From the NCBI GenBank assembly GCA_946811695.1, contig OX328128.1:81226917-81290916 (forward strand): 64,000 bases of DNA. The letters run 5' to 3'. Positions 42,242-54,327 of this stretch are shown one piece after another; position 1 is the stretch's first letter, and each line of letters starts with the position of its first letter. The translations under genes were made by a program, and so were the position numbers. This stretch comes from Gonocerus acuteangulatus (taxonomy: Eukaryota; Arthropoda; Insecta; Hemiptera; Coreidae). The notes beneath the pieces were generated by a model. The model did not search any database, was not told the DNA's origin, and saw nothing but the letters and a program-made list of their open reading frames with translations.

Positions 42242-44029
42242 GGCTTGGGGTTCTTACTGTTTATCTTCTTTATTACTATTTCCTGTAGTGTTGAGCCATC
42301 GTTTCAGGAGACTGCTGCTCTTCCCAGACTGTTTATGTTTCTAAACATGTTTATGGTTCCTGACTTCGGGTGCAATGTAGACTGTGCTGAAGTTTCAAGC
42401 TCCGGTGTTGAAAGTTCTCTTTTGTATATATCTGTACCCCGGATGTAAAAAAAATGTCTATATTTTTATCAAATTGACTTAACAATACGTTCTTAATATG
42501 GATTTTTTTTTATAAATATAAAAAAAAAAATGTATAGAGCACTAAGTCTTGTTCCCTTCAATAACGAAGATAAGACAGTGAAAAATAAAATCATGTCCGT
42601 TTTCATTAGAGGTAAAAAACACCATGTGGAGGACTTGGTTTTGTTTGATTATGATCAATACTTACAATTACCTATCAATGCCAATAATAATGTAAAACAT
42701 GTTCTTTAAACTGTTTCTATAAGTAACGAAGATACAAATTTTAATAGTTCAAGGTTATAGAATATTGGTTCTCCTGAAGAATTACAAATATGTGACATGG
42801 TGTCCTTTACCTCCGGGGTACAGATATATTGGTATTAACTCTTTCACCCTTGTTTTGTTCCTCTTGAAGGCTTGAAATTTATGCCGAAACGTTAGCAATT
42901 AATAAAACTTCATACTCCGTACCTGTAAAGAATCCAAACGCTAAATACTTCTTTGTTCACGGAGAGAGAAGTTAATCAAGTAATAAAAAAAATGTTAATA
43001 GTCATAAAAAGTGATAAACCAAAGTTATAAATAATAAAATCGGCTTGTTTTTAGGTTTAAGTAATTAGATTTTTAATAATTGTAACTTTGTCTTTTAAAA
43101 AAAGTTTCCATAACTACTTAAATGTTTTTATTTCTTGGTAAATCTCTTTATATGTTGCTTTTCTAAGCTGTAGAGGCACTGAGTATGGTGCTGTTGACTC
43201 CGAAATCGTGTTTTGTGAATCAAATAAACAAATTGTGGTAAAGACCTGAAGTTTTCATACTTAACTAGTATATTCTTAGATAAAAAACACTTCTTTCTAC
43301 AAATTGAAGCCATTGTCGGCAAACATAAAGAGGCGAGAATCAAAGAGGCGGCAAGAAATAGGCGGCAAAGAAAAAGGCGGGAATGAAAGGGCGCAGTGAG
43401 AATAAAAATTAAAAGAAAATATAATTGTAGAAAGAGTGGAGACTCAGGAATGAGATGAAAGTAAAATGTAATTTCTGAGTGGGACTATAAAAGCCGAGTC
43501 TTCACCTGCTTCAAGAGAAATTCCTGCATTGTCGACCTGTTTAATTGTGAAGTCTTGATTCTTCCTTTGTGTTTTCAAGCAAATTGTGTAATGTTTGTTC
43601 TCTTCAAATGGAATATTCAGATTAATTACATAGCTTCCACTGTATTTTTAGTATTTTCATTTAAACACCATTTCAACTGTTAATTAGTTTACAAAAGGGG
43701 GAAAAAATACATTTTTTTTCCTTTCTCTTTCCATTGAACAGAGCAAAAAATAATTTAGAGGAAAGACTGAGACATTTATTGGAATATATTAGCAAAGAAG
43801 CTTCTATCTGGGAATATTTTATTAGAATAAACGTTTACTGTGCTATTTTAAAATGTATGCAGCGTAATATCAGATTGCTGATAATTTCCATTTCCCAATA
43901 GAAAATAATTTATGTGTACATTTTTCGGTTGGTAATCATAATTACACATTAAGTGGTACAATTAGACAATTGATATATTCAGTAGGTGTTCTGTCGCTCC
44001 TAATGTTAATAAAAATGATAAGGATGCAG
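42242..44029. other. Unassigned, with one recurring 3'-end motif
   Basis: A 59-codon ATG frame starts near 42531 (MYRALSLVPFNNEDKTV) and stops. It is not recognised, and similar words (TACCCCGGATGTA, CCGGGGTACAGATATA) nearby suggest a repeat. CTTGAAGG, then CCGAAACGTTAGC and AATTAATAAAAC, at 42861-42908 is one of the recurring motifs. Confidence 0.4.
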
Positions 44030-44560
44030 AAGAGAAAACGGATCATGAAATAGAGACATCCAGAGAAAGAGGAATGAAAACGACAGAGAAAATGATAGAG
44101 AAAAAAAATGGGTAAGGGAGAGAGTGAGAGAGAGCGAGAGAGAGAGAGAAGGAAAGACAGTGTGTTTGTGAGGGAGAGAGTTGGAGAGAGATAATGTGTG
44201 TCTGCCTGTAAGAGAGGGAGAGAGAAAGACAGAGAGTGTTTGAGAGAGATAGAGAGTGTTTGAGAGAGATAGTGTGTGTCTGTCTTTGAGAGAGAAAGAG
44301 AGAGAGAGGGGGGGGAGAGAGCGAGAGAAGAAAACAGAGGGTGCGATTAAGAGAGAGAGATAGTGAGTGTCTGTCTGTGAGAGAGAGAGAGAAAGATAGA
44401 CAGAGAAAGACAGAGAGTGTGGTTGAGAGAGAGAGAGCGAGAGAGAGAAAGAGAGAGAGATTGAGGGAGTGCGTAAAGGAGAGAGAGGAATGGAAAAAGA
44501 GAGAGAGAAATACAAAGAGTGTGTTTGAGAAAGAGATAGAGAGAGATACAGAGATGTGTG

Positions 44561-44627
<67 letters not shown>

Positions 44628-44740
44628 GAGAAAGAGAGAGATGGATAGAGAAAGAGAGGCTAAACGAGAGTGTGTGTAAGAGAGAGAGACAAAAAGAGAG
44701 TGTGTGAGTCAGTGAGAGAGAGAGAGATACAGAAAGTGTG

Positions 44741-44785
<45 letters not shown>

Positions 44786-44890
44786 GTCTATGTGTGTGTG
44801 TGTGAAGTGTGCATAAGAGAGAGAATTAAGATGTGTGTGCGCGTATTAGAGAAAGAAAGCGTGTGAGAGAGAGGGACAGACTTATTTTAT
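44030..44890. repeat. GA-rich low-complexity tract
   Basis: GA and GAGT repeats with a pure (GA)n core around 44565-44620 and another near 44745-44782. The serine/leucine- or arginine/glutamate-rich frames on either strand are artefacts of composition. Confidence 0.95.
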
Positions 44891-47164
44891 AATAATTTGT
44901 TATACATAAGTTGTGATCGTGATTGAAACAAAATATTTAGTTCAAATACACTCCGAGTGCATAAGACAAATCCCAATCCTATGTTTGGAATGCAGAACTA
45001 AACACGAATAATGTACACTTTTAATTCATCCACATCTCGTTAAGTCTAATAGATAATTTACGAAGCTCTTAGTCCAAAATAACATGTTAAGTTTTGGATA
45101 GACATTTTATTTCGGGGGCCCGCCACTAGATGGAGCCTGTGAGAGAGTTATGCCAGCCTCCTATACCTCCTCTTCTTTTTTCAGGACCTTTATTTCGCTT
45201 TTATCCGGAGCTTTCCGATCAGAGCTTCCATTAAATGGCTTTAGCTCGGTGGGAATTTATAACAGGAAGAAAAAGAAAAAAAGATGAAACACCGCAACTA
45301 GCTTCTGGAGCAATCAAACAGTTCGGTCGGAAAAACATAAATACAATTAGGGAGTCGATTCGAGTTTATTTTATTCACAGAATTACAATCGGTTATGGTT
45401 TTTGTTTACAATCATTCCCCCCTGAAGAATACCCCCTGATGTTGATGTAATAAAGGCAGTAACCGACCCTAATCCAAGAAAAACTCCTAATAACTTATTA
45501 TTTACTGAAAAAATCCTTTGATAATTTTTTTTGAGGTATTAGAGCCCGTATCTGATGACTAATGACTTGGGGACATAACGCTTGTAGCCCCAAAGAAAGG
45601 CCCCAAATAATCTTTGTATTTTCCCCTTTGATTTTAGGTTCTCCTTAGCGAGGCGATTCATTTGATACCCCACATGATAGGTTCTCCCTTATATGAAAGA
45701 GGCAGTCCTATCAAAGATTAGGACAGGAATTTTTCAAAGAACATTTCTTACGACTAGATCTACCAATTTGCCAAGATTTCTGATTTTTTTTCCAAAATAT
45801 CTCGGGCAATATATTAATTTTTTTTTTTTTATCACATCCACTTCTGAGTAAAAAATCAAAATCAAAATCCTACATTTCTCCAATTCTCTTAAAGTCTTTT
45901 AAATACATTGAAAATGTTGTCATTCGATTCTTTAGTTAAAATAATACGTACAAATCGTTTATCACATCAAATTGTGTAATAAAAATGATTTCTGTATTCG
46001 GATTCTACTTAGCAAAAGAAATAAAATTGTCTTTCAATCTATGCAAATTATTTCTCTAGCAATCGGACCAAGTTTGTAAATAAGAAGTCGAGAAATAACT
46101 GAGATTCAGCAAAGAGAAGTGTCAGATTTTCAGGAAAATCCATATTTCGAACGTTTCGACTTGCTCTATGGCAGCATTCTTCAGCTAAAAAATTAAAGTA
46201 ATTATTACATTAAATAAAACTTAAAATCGTGATAATATATTAAATCTTACAAGAGGAGTGCATGACGTGCCCCTCACCGATTCAAACGAGAGTAATTGTA
46301 GGAGTAGTACTTAACTAGAAAAAGGTCCGGTTAAAGCAAGAAAACGCACTTTTCAAGCATTCGGCTGAAAAAAAAATGTTGAAAATTTACCTGGAGTTAT
46401 AAAAATTTGTAAGCGAAAATATGAAATATTTTAAAATACAATAAAAAATTAAACTAAAAAATTTTAATATAGGGCTTTTTAAATGTGCTAAAATCAAATC
46501 TGAATTCCTTTTTTAAATCAAAAATTGTTTTAAATACTCAACTCTAAAGAAGTTATTATTTTGCCCAAATATTCCGTATACCTCATGTCAGAATTTTTCT
46601 AAGGTTTTTCCTCTATTTGCCTTCAAATGACCTTGAATCTGATTTGATGAACGTTAACACACCCGTTCATCGTAATCAGCGGCCCCAAAAAACCTGTAAA
46701 GACCATACTGCTCCGAGTGATTTTTTTTTTTTTTAGATCTAATATTTGCCTGTGTTATTTTCATCTTATTGGACTTTTGCAGATAGTAGAAGAGCCTAAT
46801 ATCACACTTCCCCCAAGAACGAGGGATTTCCCTTCGCCCCTTTTCCCAGTGAAACCAGATGAAAGAGCAATGGATTAATTAATTCTTACTTGAAGGCAGT
46901 GATTGGCCAGCTAGTTCCTGATTTAGAACCAGCTCTCTCCTCCCGGCTCGACGAGTATTGAACGATTCGTTCAGGAACTAAAGCACATTCTGACGACATC
47001 CCGCTCAGAGAATATCACCTTCAAGATGGAATGGAATCCCAACCAATAAACGTCTTTCATATATTAGAGTATATATTTATCCATAACTACAGAAAATATA
47101 TTTACTTGGGAAAAGAATTTGTTTTTCTATCAAAGAAAGAATTCGTTTGTACTTCTTATGCCCG
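44891..47164. other. Unassigned; weak LTR-like 3' end near 45361-45440
   Basis: The minus strand shows a purine tract TTCAGGGGGGAATGAT directly followed by TGTAAACAAAAACC, the pattern of a polypurine tract and LTR start. I find no partner LTR or coding region, so this is only a hint. The recurring motif GCAAGTCGAAACGTTC (minus) with CTGAAGAATGCTGCC lies at 46148-46195. The rest is unassigned. Confidence 0.3.
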
Positions 47165-47241
47165 GTGCACAGTGGCGCCAAACGACTTTTCCTGTTTCAA
47201 AAAAAGGCTACAGCCTCCAAATCTTAACCGATTTCAATGCA
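47165..47241. repeat. Left arm of an inverted pair around B5
   Basis: GGCTACAGCCTCCAAATCTT followed by ACCGATTTCAATGCAT. Its inverse lies at 51988-52085, so this sequence faces itself across B5 and the neighbouring foldback. Confidence 0.75.
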
Positions 47242-47364
47242 TTTTAGCACTTTCCTCCGAAGGAAAGTAGCTATTGAGGTTGGACTCATGACGGAATTTT
47301 TGAAAAATTTCTTCAAATCTTTATCGATCCTACCTAGTAGACACCGAAAATGACCCCCGTTAAA

Positions 47365-47432
<68 letters not shown>

Positions 47433-47666
47433 CTGTTAACACGATAGCGGCCAGAGTTTTTGTTTTTTCGTCACGAAACTTGGTATATAGCATTCAATTA
47501 GCAAACGATTGAAGGAGTTCGTTAACCACCAAAGTCGGTCCACCGGAAGGGGGGTTTACCCCGAACCCAAAACACTAATTTGACCATGTCAGCCGTAATA
47601 TTTGTTATATTTCAATGAAACTTGGTATTCGTAGTGGTAATATAGAGAGAAAAGTGAGATATAAAA

Positions 47667-48916
47667 CGTCCGACTCGCAGGAACTGCATCATCTTAGCGC
47701 GGTTCCTTTCTTATCCCTAGTCTAATTTGGAAAGATTAAAATATTTATTTATTGATAAGGCTTCGCAACTTTGGCGAATCGCCTGAAGATTAAAATAGAA
47801 GCAGTTATTATTTTGGTTCCACCAGTCTTGAAAGGTCTTGATTTACGATCTTACCTGGAAGGGTCGGTCTTGGAATCTAGGAAATCTATATTTCTAACAA
47901 TAAATTGTTTTGTTAATTTACTTAACTAGTTTTATTGTAAAATACATTATCCAACTATAAGCAATTAAGAAATAACAAGGAATAAAAACAGACAAAAAAA
48001 CCGTTCGAATAAACGAAATCAATTACTTTAATGGTTTAAGCACTTATTTCTCCGATTGACATCGCCTAATAAAAACTTTCGTCAGAGCCTTTTTTGTAGG
48101 GCATTTAGTAAGCTTTCGAATGGTAACCTTTCGCTTCCCAAGATTTTCAACCGTTTTCGAGATATTAATGAAAGTATACGAAGTTCCCAAAACTTTTCAT
48201 TATTTCTAGCAACAGAAAATTGGTCTAATTTTACCTATCCTGTTTTACACACAAATACATTTTCCTAATATAAGAAATTAAAAAAATAAAAATCAATAAA
48301 AAAACTAAGGAAAAGAGACAAAAATTACAAAAAGAACGACAAACACCCGTTCATAAGAACTAAACAGACGTATTTGAAGTTTTAAGCACTTATTTCTTCG
48401 ACTGACATAACCTAATCAAAACTTGTTTCAGAATCTTTTCTGTAAAGAATTTAGAAAGCTTTCAAATAGTTTCTATCCACTTATGAAAATTTCCCAACCG
48501 TGTTCGAGATATTAATGAAAATATACGAAGTTCCCAAAAATTTTCATGTCTGTTCATAAAATATTTTATTCTAACCCTTCCTTAACTCCAAACATAACCA
48601 AAAGTTTAAGATATTAGTTTTGATAAAATTTGAACATGCAAAAAATGTTTCAACTGAATCCCATGATTTTATGTACCAAAACCAAAAACGTTATTCAGCA
48701 ATTATGTTCCCAATTTTCTCGAAAACGGTTAAAGCTATCGCCTTAAAAACGGTTTCATTCGTTTTCCTAGGCCAAGAAGCCTAGAAAACGAGTACTTACA
48801 AGCATATGAACTCAAAAATGTAAGCGTTGCGATTTTATTTGCGCGAATTTCGCCCCAAACGCCATCTTCCAGTAGGCGGATTTTGCTGGTTAACGAACTT
48901 GACCTTTCAAATAACA

Positions 48917-48968
<52 letters not shown>

Positions 48969-50310
48969 AATTTGAACCACTGTTATTTTCGGTCTCTAGG
49001 GGTTCTGAAACGCGAAATTTTCTAGTCGGCACTTCCGGATTGTTTCATGAGATCAATTTTATAAGCGGGGTTCCTCCCTATGAAGGGAGGGAGGAACCGC
49101 GCTAACAATATAAACAGACCTAAGGTGTTACACGGGAGCAGGGGAAAGAAAGAATGAGGTCTCGTATTGCAATTCTCTGTATGCAGGGTCTGCTTCCAGG
49201 TAATGTCATATACTTTTACTGCCCTTTACCGTTACTCAGAAGGCTCTTAGTGTTTACAAACAAAGGACTCGGTATAGACCACCCGTATTAACCCAAAAGT
49301 GATTATATCAAGCTTGATAAACTTCCTCAATTAAATTAAGGAATTTAAGAGTGCTTAAAATAGGTCCTTGATCTAGTCAAAAAATTCAAGGAGAATTAGA
49401 TCATGAATAGAAAATCTCGGCCAAACAGAAGGAAAATAACAATAACAAGGATAGTCAAACTTCGTTTTCAAAGATTGTTAGTTGTAATACAAAAACGGTC
49501 ACTCATGATTCTAATAAATTAACTGTGAAGGGTGATTACACAAATATTCCTGTTGAGGCTTTAAAGCTTCAATTTAAAAAACATATTAACCCATAGGAAT
49601 TATAGATTGGCCTAAAAACATAAAATCATTGAAAAAAGAATTTCTTATTATTGAATCAAACAAAAACGATATAGAGGTTATATCATCAGAGTTTTTAAAT
49701 ATATGCAAAGACCTGTTGATCAATAAAATTAAAATAAAAAATAGAGTTCTCTGTAAAAGGTTTAATGAGTTCTATTAATTACATATTTTCCAATTTAGTT
49801 ATAATTTTAACTATTGGAATTATTATCCAAAGATTCATATAATTAATCAACAATAGATTCTAATTTTAAGCACAGCTATTTTCGATATCTACCTGTTCGA
49901 ATTGTTTTCTTATTTTAATTAATCTATTTTATTGTCAAATACATTATCCAACTATAAGCAATGCAAAAATAGGAATAAAAACAGACAAAAACCGTTCGAA
50001 TAAACGAAATCAATTACTTTAATGGTTTAAGCACTTATTTCTCCGATTGACATCGCCTAATTAAAACTTTCGTCAGAACATTTTTTGTAGACCATTTAGT
50101 AAGCTTTCGAATGGTAACCTTTCGCTTCCCAAGATTTTCAACCGTTTTCGAGATATTAATGAAAGTATACGAAGTTCCCAAAATTTTCATTATTTCTAGC
50201 AACAGAAAATTGGTCTCATTTTTCCTATCCTGTTTTACAAACAAATACATCAGGGAAGCCAGAAATGAGCGAACAGACAAATATATATATATATATATAA
50301 ATAAATATAT

Positions 50311-50356
<46 letters not shown>

Positions 50357-50371
50357 TGACAAGAAAATTTG

Positions 50372-50405
<34 letters not shown>

Positions 50406-50541
50406 CAAATTTGAACCACCGTTATTTTCGGTCTCTAGGGGTTCTGAAACGCGAAATTTTCTTGTCGGCACTTCCGGATTGTTTTATTGTATCAACCTTA
50501 TAAGCGGGGTTCCTCCCTATGGGGGAGGGAGGAACCGCGCT
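47667..50541 (-). mobile_element. HINE-like family A, composite copy A5 inside B5
   Basis: Starts CGTCCGACTCGCAGG and ends GGGAGGAACCGCGCT against the B5 sequence. It contains an internal family A terminus at about 48960-49104 and repeats a block (TTAAGCACTTATTTCTCCG ... AGCAACAGAAAATTGGTCT) at about 47935-48240, diverged at 48245-48545, and again at 49917-50240. It is thus a duplicated or doubly inserted A, with about 775 bp of other sequence in between (49105-49880). Confidence 0.7.
49388..49780 (+). pseudogene. Unrecognised coding-like fragment inside A5
   Basis: The frame reads SQTSFSKIVSCNTKTVTHD, then KLTVKGDYTNIPVEALKLQF and KKHINP, then a stop. In another frame it continues IIDWPKNIKSLKKEFLIIES, then NDIEVISSEFLNICKDLL and CKRFNEFY, then a stop. 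Composition looks more protein-like than the surroundings, but there is no ATG and I know no family. It may be a captured gene piece or a TE ORF1 relic. Confidence 0.3.
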
Positions 50542-51517
50542 AAAATGAACTACTTCGGTTCATTAGGAGGGGGGGGTTTACTCCGGACCCACAATACCAA
50601 TTCGCCACTACCAGCCGTGATTTATGGTACATTTCGACGAAACTCGGTATTCGCAGTGGTAATCCACAGGTAAATATGTGTTGTAAAAATAAACTAAATC
50701 GGTTCATTAGGAGGGGGGGGGTTTATCCCGGACCCACAATACCAATTCGCCACTACCAGCCGTGATTTTTGGTATATTTCGACGAAACCCGGTATTCGTA
50801 GTGGTAATCTACAGGTAAATATGTGTTGTAAAAATAAACTAAATTGGTTCATTAGGAGGGGGGGGGGGGGGTTATTCCGGACCCACAATACCAATTCGCC
50901 ACTACCAGCCGTGATTTATGGTATATTTAAACGAAACTCGGTATTCGTAGTGGTAATCTACAGGTAAATATGTGTTGTAAAAATAAACTAAATCGGTTCA
51001 TTAGAAGGGGGGGTTTACTCCGGACCCAAATTCCTAATATACTCATACCGGTCGTAATTTCTGCTATATTGTAACGAAACGCGGTATACGTCGTGGGTAA
51101 CTCATGAGAAAGAAGTGTTGTAAAAATGAGCTGAATCGGTCAATCGGAAAGCGGGGGTTTACTTTCTAATATATTTCAATAGAAAAGCCCGCCAGCCGTA
51201 GGTTCACAAAGCCGCCGCAAGGAGCTCTTTCTACCACTAGAGGGACTGTATCCTGTTCCTGCGTTAGATCAAAATACGATAATATGAGGTTTTTTGTATT
51301 TATTACGTAGTGTAGTAGGTACCAAGTGTAAACATAACTCTAGAAGCAAATTAATAATTGATCAGTTACTCATTACAAATTTAAAAGAGAATTATTCATG
51401 TTTTTATTTTATTTATGTAGGATATTTTAAGCGAATTGTTCTGGAAAGCAGTCTACACTACCCAAATTCTGAGGAAAGTGCTTAGTTATGCAGCTCCTGC
51501 GTGACGGACTTTTTTTA

Positions 51518-51990
51518 AAAATAAAAGCTAATATAAAATTTAAAACAACTTTGTCAAGCCAAATTTTTGTTTATTCTTTCCCCTGTTTATTAAATTACGT
51601 GTAAATAATTTACAATCTTTTGCAATTGAACATAAAATAAAATTTTATTTTTCATCTAACTTAATATCAGCACTGATATCGTTGATATTAAACATTCAAA
51701 TCCTGATTAGACGTGGAAAAAATCAAAATCTATTTTTAAATCGTTCAAAAATCATATTATTTCTATTAATCTCATTCTAGATTGCAGTCTGATTTTTTTG
51801 AAGTATAATCAGTTTTTGAATGCTAAATTTCAACGATATCAGTAATGATATTAAGTTAAATGAAAAATAAAATATTATTTTATGTTAATTGTAAAAGAAT
51901 GTGAATTATTTACACGTAATTTAATGAACAGGGGAAAGAAAAAACCAAAATCTGGCCAATCAAAGTTTTTATAAATTTTATTAGCTTTTA
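51518..51990. repeat. Foldback, about 200-bp arms, directly after B5
   Basis: The left arm (about 51518-51715: AAATAAAAGCTAATA..., TTTCCCCTGTTTATTAAATT, ATTTTTCATCTAACTTAATA) is matched in inverse by the right arm (about 51800-51990), with scattered mismatches and small gaps. The roughly 85-base centre carries a shorter inverted pair. It starts within a few bases of the end of B5 and ends at the inverted 51988 arm. Confidence 0.8.
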
Positions 51991-52085
51991 TTTAAAAAAA
52001 ACATGCATTGAAATTGGTTAAGATTTGGAGGCTGTAGCCTTTTTTGAAACACAAAAGGCTGTTTGGCCTCACTGTGCGGTGCTCA
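51988..52085. repeat. Right arm of the inverted pair around B5
   Basis: ATGCATTGAAATTGGTTAAG, then GATTTGGAGGCTGTAGCC, the inverse of 47165-47241. Confidence 0.75.
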
Positions 52086-52767
52086 AAGAATAAACTGTTT
52101 TCCATCAGTTTCGTGATTGATTCAGACGACGATGCACTAGTGTTCTGGTGGTGGCTATAAAATATGAAAAAAAAAACCGCAAGTACTAGGTTCAGCCGAT
52201 GATTAGGGATCGGCAACACAGCTGTTTTGTTGAAGGTCGCCAACTAAAACAGAGATCCTGATAAATTTATTCATATTTTTTTTAGGATGTCGAAGCCAGT
52301 TTTTGATCGCATCTTAGAACTAGTAGATCTACTGATGAAACGTGAAACTGAAGCAATAGGAAACCGATTCAACGAATTTCATGAAACCTGGTTTCATAAA
52401 AACGGATACAAGAAACTCTGTGTGCACCAACCTATGGTTTTCTATCTATCGGTTTCATGAAACTTGAATTTCACGAAACCAGTTTCTTCAGTGTGCAATG
52501 GGCCTTAACCTTCAACCAGGCTGCAACACTAGTAAAATGTCAACGCAGTTCGGAAATCGTATAATTCAACGAGAAAATCTGAGATGTTTTTTCTTCAAGT
52601 TTTTACATTATAAATATACTTGTGTGAGTTATGTACCATTTTCCAAAGAGTATATACAAAGCAAAATGTACAACACCGACTGAGGTAATTTTTATGTAGT
52701 CTTAACATGTAAATAAATATGTAAAATTATGAATGACACAGCGATGGTTCTGTGTATACACGTATAT
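52086..52767. other. Unassigned, with inverted GTTTCATGAAAC words
   Basis: Between 52360 and 52490 several GTTTCATGAAAC-like palindromes and their neighbours repeat (ACCTGGTTTCATAAAAACGG; CGGTTTCATGAAACTTG). They may be a decayed small TIR element, but I cannot fix its ends. Confidence 0.35.
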
Positions 52768-53691
52768 ACAGGGTGTCCCAGTATATGTGTCCACCCCCTT
52801 TTCCTCCTAGAGTTGTTGGAATTTCGAAATGAAACTTGGTAGGTCTTAGTTATGTTGCATGAGGTTACTTTTAAAGGTATAGTTGACTTTGTAACATTCT
52901 CCAGTTTTTCTCCAGCGCATCTAACTCTTGATTTTCTAATGGCGGCAGGTATTTTTTATGACGAATTCTGATGGAAAATTTAATTTTAAGATTAATTTAT
53001 TTTATAACATCTTTTGATCCGACGCACCGTTTGCGCGTAAAACGCAAAAAACATCGCCCTTTTGTAGACAAATACCTATTTATCACTGAAACCAAGCCTT
53101 TTACGTAAAAACGCCTCGATACAAACGTTGTAGCCCATTAATTTTCCTTTCACATGATACCAAGATCAAAGTTGTAGGTTTAATATATAACGGAATATTA
53201 TGAATGAAAAATATACCTTAAACGTTTTAAAAAGTAACAATTCAGAAAATCGATATGGAAAGAAAAAAAAGTAGCTGACATAAACAATAAAAAAAAGTAC
53301 TTATTTATTTTATGAAAAAAAGATAAGAAATTATTATATCATAAAACTAAAAAAAAAAAAATTGCCTTTGTTTTCATTCATAATACCCCGTTAAATATAT
53401 AATCTCCAACTTTGATCTTGGTATCATCTGAAAGAAAAATTAATAGGCTACAACGTTTGCATTGAGGTGTTTTTACGTACAAGGCTTGGTTTCAGTGATA
53501 AATAGGAATTTGTCTACAAAAGGACGATATTTTTCAGTTTTTTGCTGAAACAGAAAAACTGGAGAATGTTACAAAGTCAACTAAACCTTCAAAAGTAACC
53601 TCATGCAACTTAACTAAGACCTACGAAGTTTCATTTCGAAATTCCAACAACTCTAGGAGGAAAAGGGGGTGGACACATATACTGGGACACC

Positions 53692-53695
<4 letters not shown>
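52768..53695. mobile_element. 928-bp foldback TIR element
   Basis: Almost the whole element is an inverted repeat. The left arm starts ACAGGGTGTCCCAGTATATG and the right arm ends with its inverse, CACCCTGT. Matching continues through TTGGAATTTCGAAATGAAAC, TTGTAGACAAATACC, ACTGAAACCAAGCCTT and GATACCAAGATCAAAGTTG to about 53220. The left arm has about 115 extra bases (52915-53045) that the right arm lacks. TA lies on both sides and a (TA)n tract follows. ACAGGGTGTCC-type ends fit Tc1/mariner-superfamily elements; this copy has no coding region. Confidence 0.9.
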
Positions 53696-53756
<61 letters not shown>

Positions 53757-53930
53757 TTAAGAGGATTTTGTCCAATGTATTTCAGGGTGTTCATGAAAGC
53801 CAAGCGGGTATCAGACCCGACTCCGATCCAAGAACGATAAAACTTTCCTCAGCGCACCCGAGTTTACAACTAAGGTCCTCCAGAACATAAATCAAGTGTC
53901 CAACTACTAAGCCAAACTCTCCGCTATATA

Positions 53931-53990
<60 letters not shown>
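53696..53990. repeat. Two (TA)n tracts and spacer
   Basis: TA tracts at 53696-53751 and 53927-53984, the second ending in CACACACA. In the spacer the minus strand has an A-box-like TTTGGCTTAGTAGTTGG near 53915, but no B-box follows at tRNA distance. Confidence 0.7.
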
Positions 53991-53993
<3 letters not shown>

Positions 53994-54298
53994 GGTGTCC
54001 CCAGAATAAACGGCCCTACTTCGGGAATCGACGAAGGATAATAACAAAAAAAATCCTATAGCTTAAATCTCGTTTTTTCTTCGGTACCGAGAAAAACACA
54101 AAAAGTTAAAACACTTTCTGAAAAGGCGCTCGTTCATAATGCCTATATAAAAATAATTAAAAGTATACGTTTTATTTTACACTCCCTCGAACCACCCACC
54201 TCCCCCTCCCCCCCCAAAAAAAGAAAACAAAAAATATTCTTGCTCATAATATTTAACTAATGCCGTCAAAAGCTGCAACTTCAACCAAAGTTAAATTA

Positions 54299-54327
54299 GC
54301 TACTTTCCTTGAGGAAAGTGCTAAAAC
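54299..54327 (-). repeat. Isolated family B 5' hairpin
   Basis: The minus strand reads TTTTAGCACTTTCCTCAAGG, then AAAGTAGCTA, the terminal hairpin of family B without its body, inside element G. Confidence 0.6.

Larger units (their letters stand above)
47242..51516 (+). mobile_element. HINE-like family B, copy B5, interrupted by A5
   Basis: The left part (47242-47666) has TTTTAGCACTTTCCTCC, (TA)n and TGTGTCTGTTAACACG and runs to GTGAGATATAAAA. The right part resumes at 50542 with AAAATGAACTACTTCGG and has about four more sub-units and the full 3' end (GAGGAAAGTGCTTAG, GCAGCTCCTGCG, TGACGGACTTTTTT). In uninterrupted copies the joint reads GATATAAAAATGAAC, so A5 was inserted at this A-run. Confidence 0.87.

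Noticed and set aside
44006..44565. 169-codon Ser-rich and 74-codon Arg/Glu-rich frames
   Set aside because: Composition artefact of the GA-rich tract; complementary frames are open on both strands.
45235..45450. 71-codon ATG frame MALARWEFITGRKRKK...
   Set aside because: No recognisable domain and it overlaps an LTR-like signal; not reported as a gene.
53890..53925. Pol III A-box on the minus strand (GGCTTAGTAGTTGG)
   Set aside because: No B-box at the right distance.
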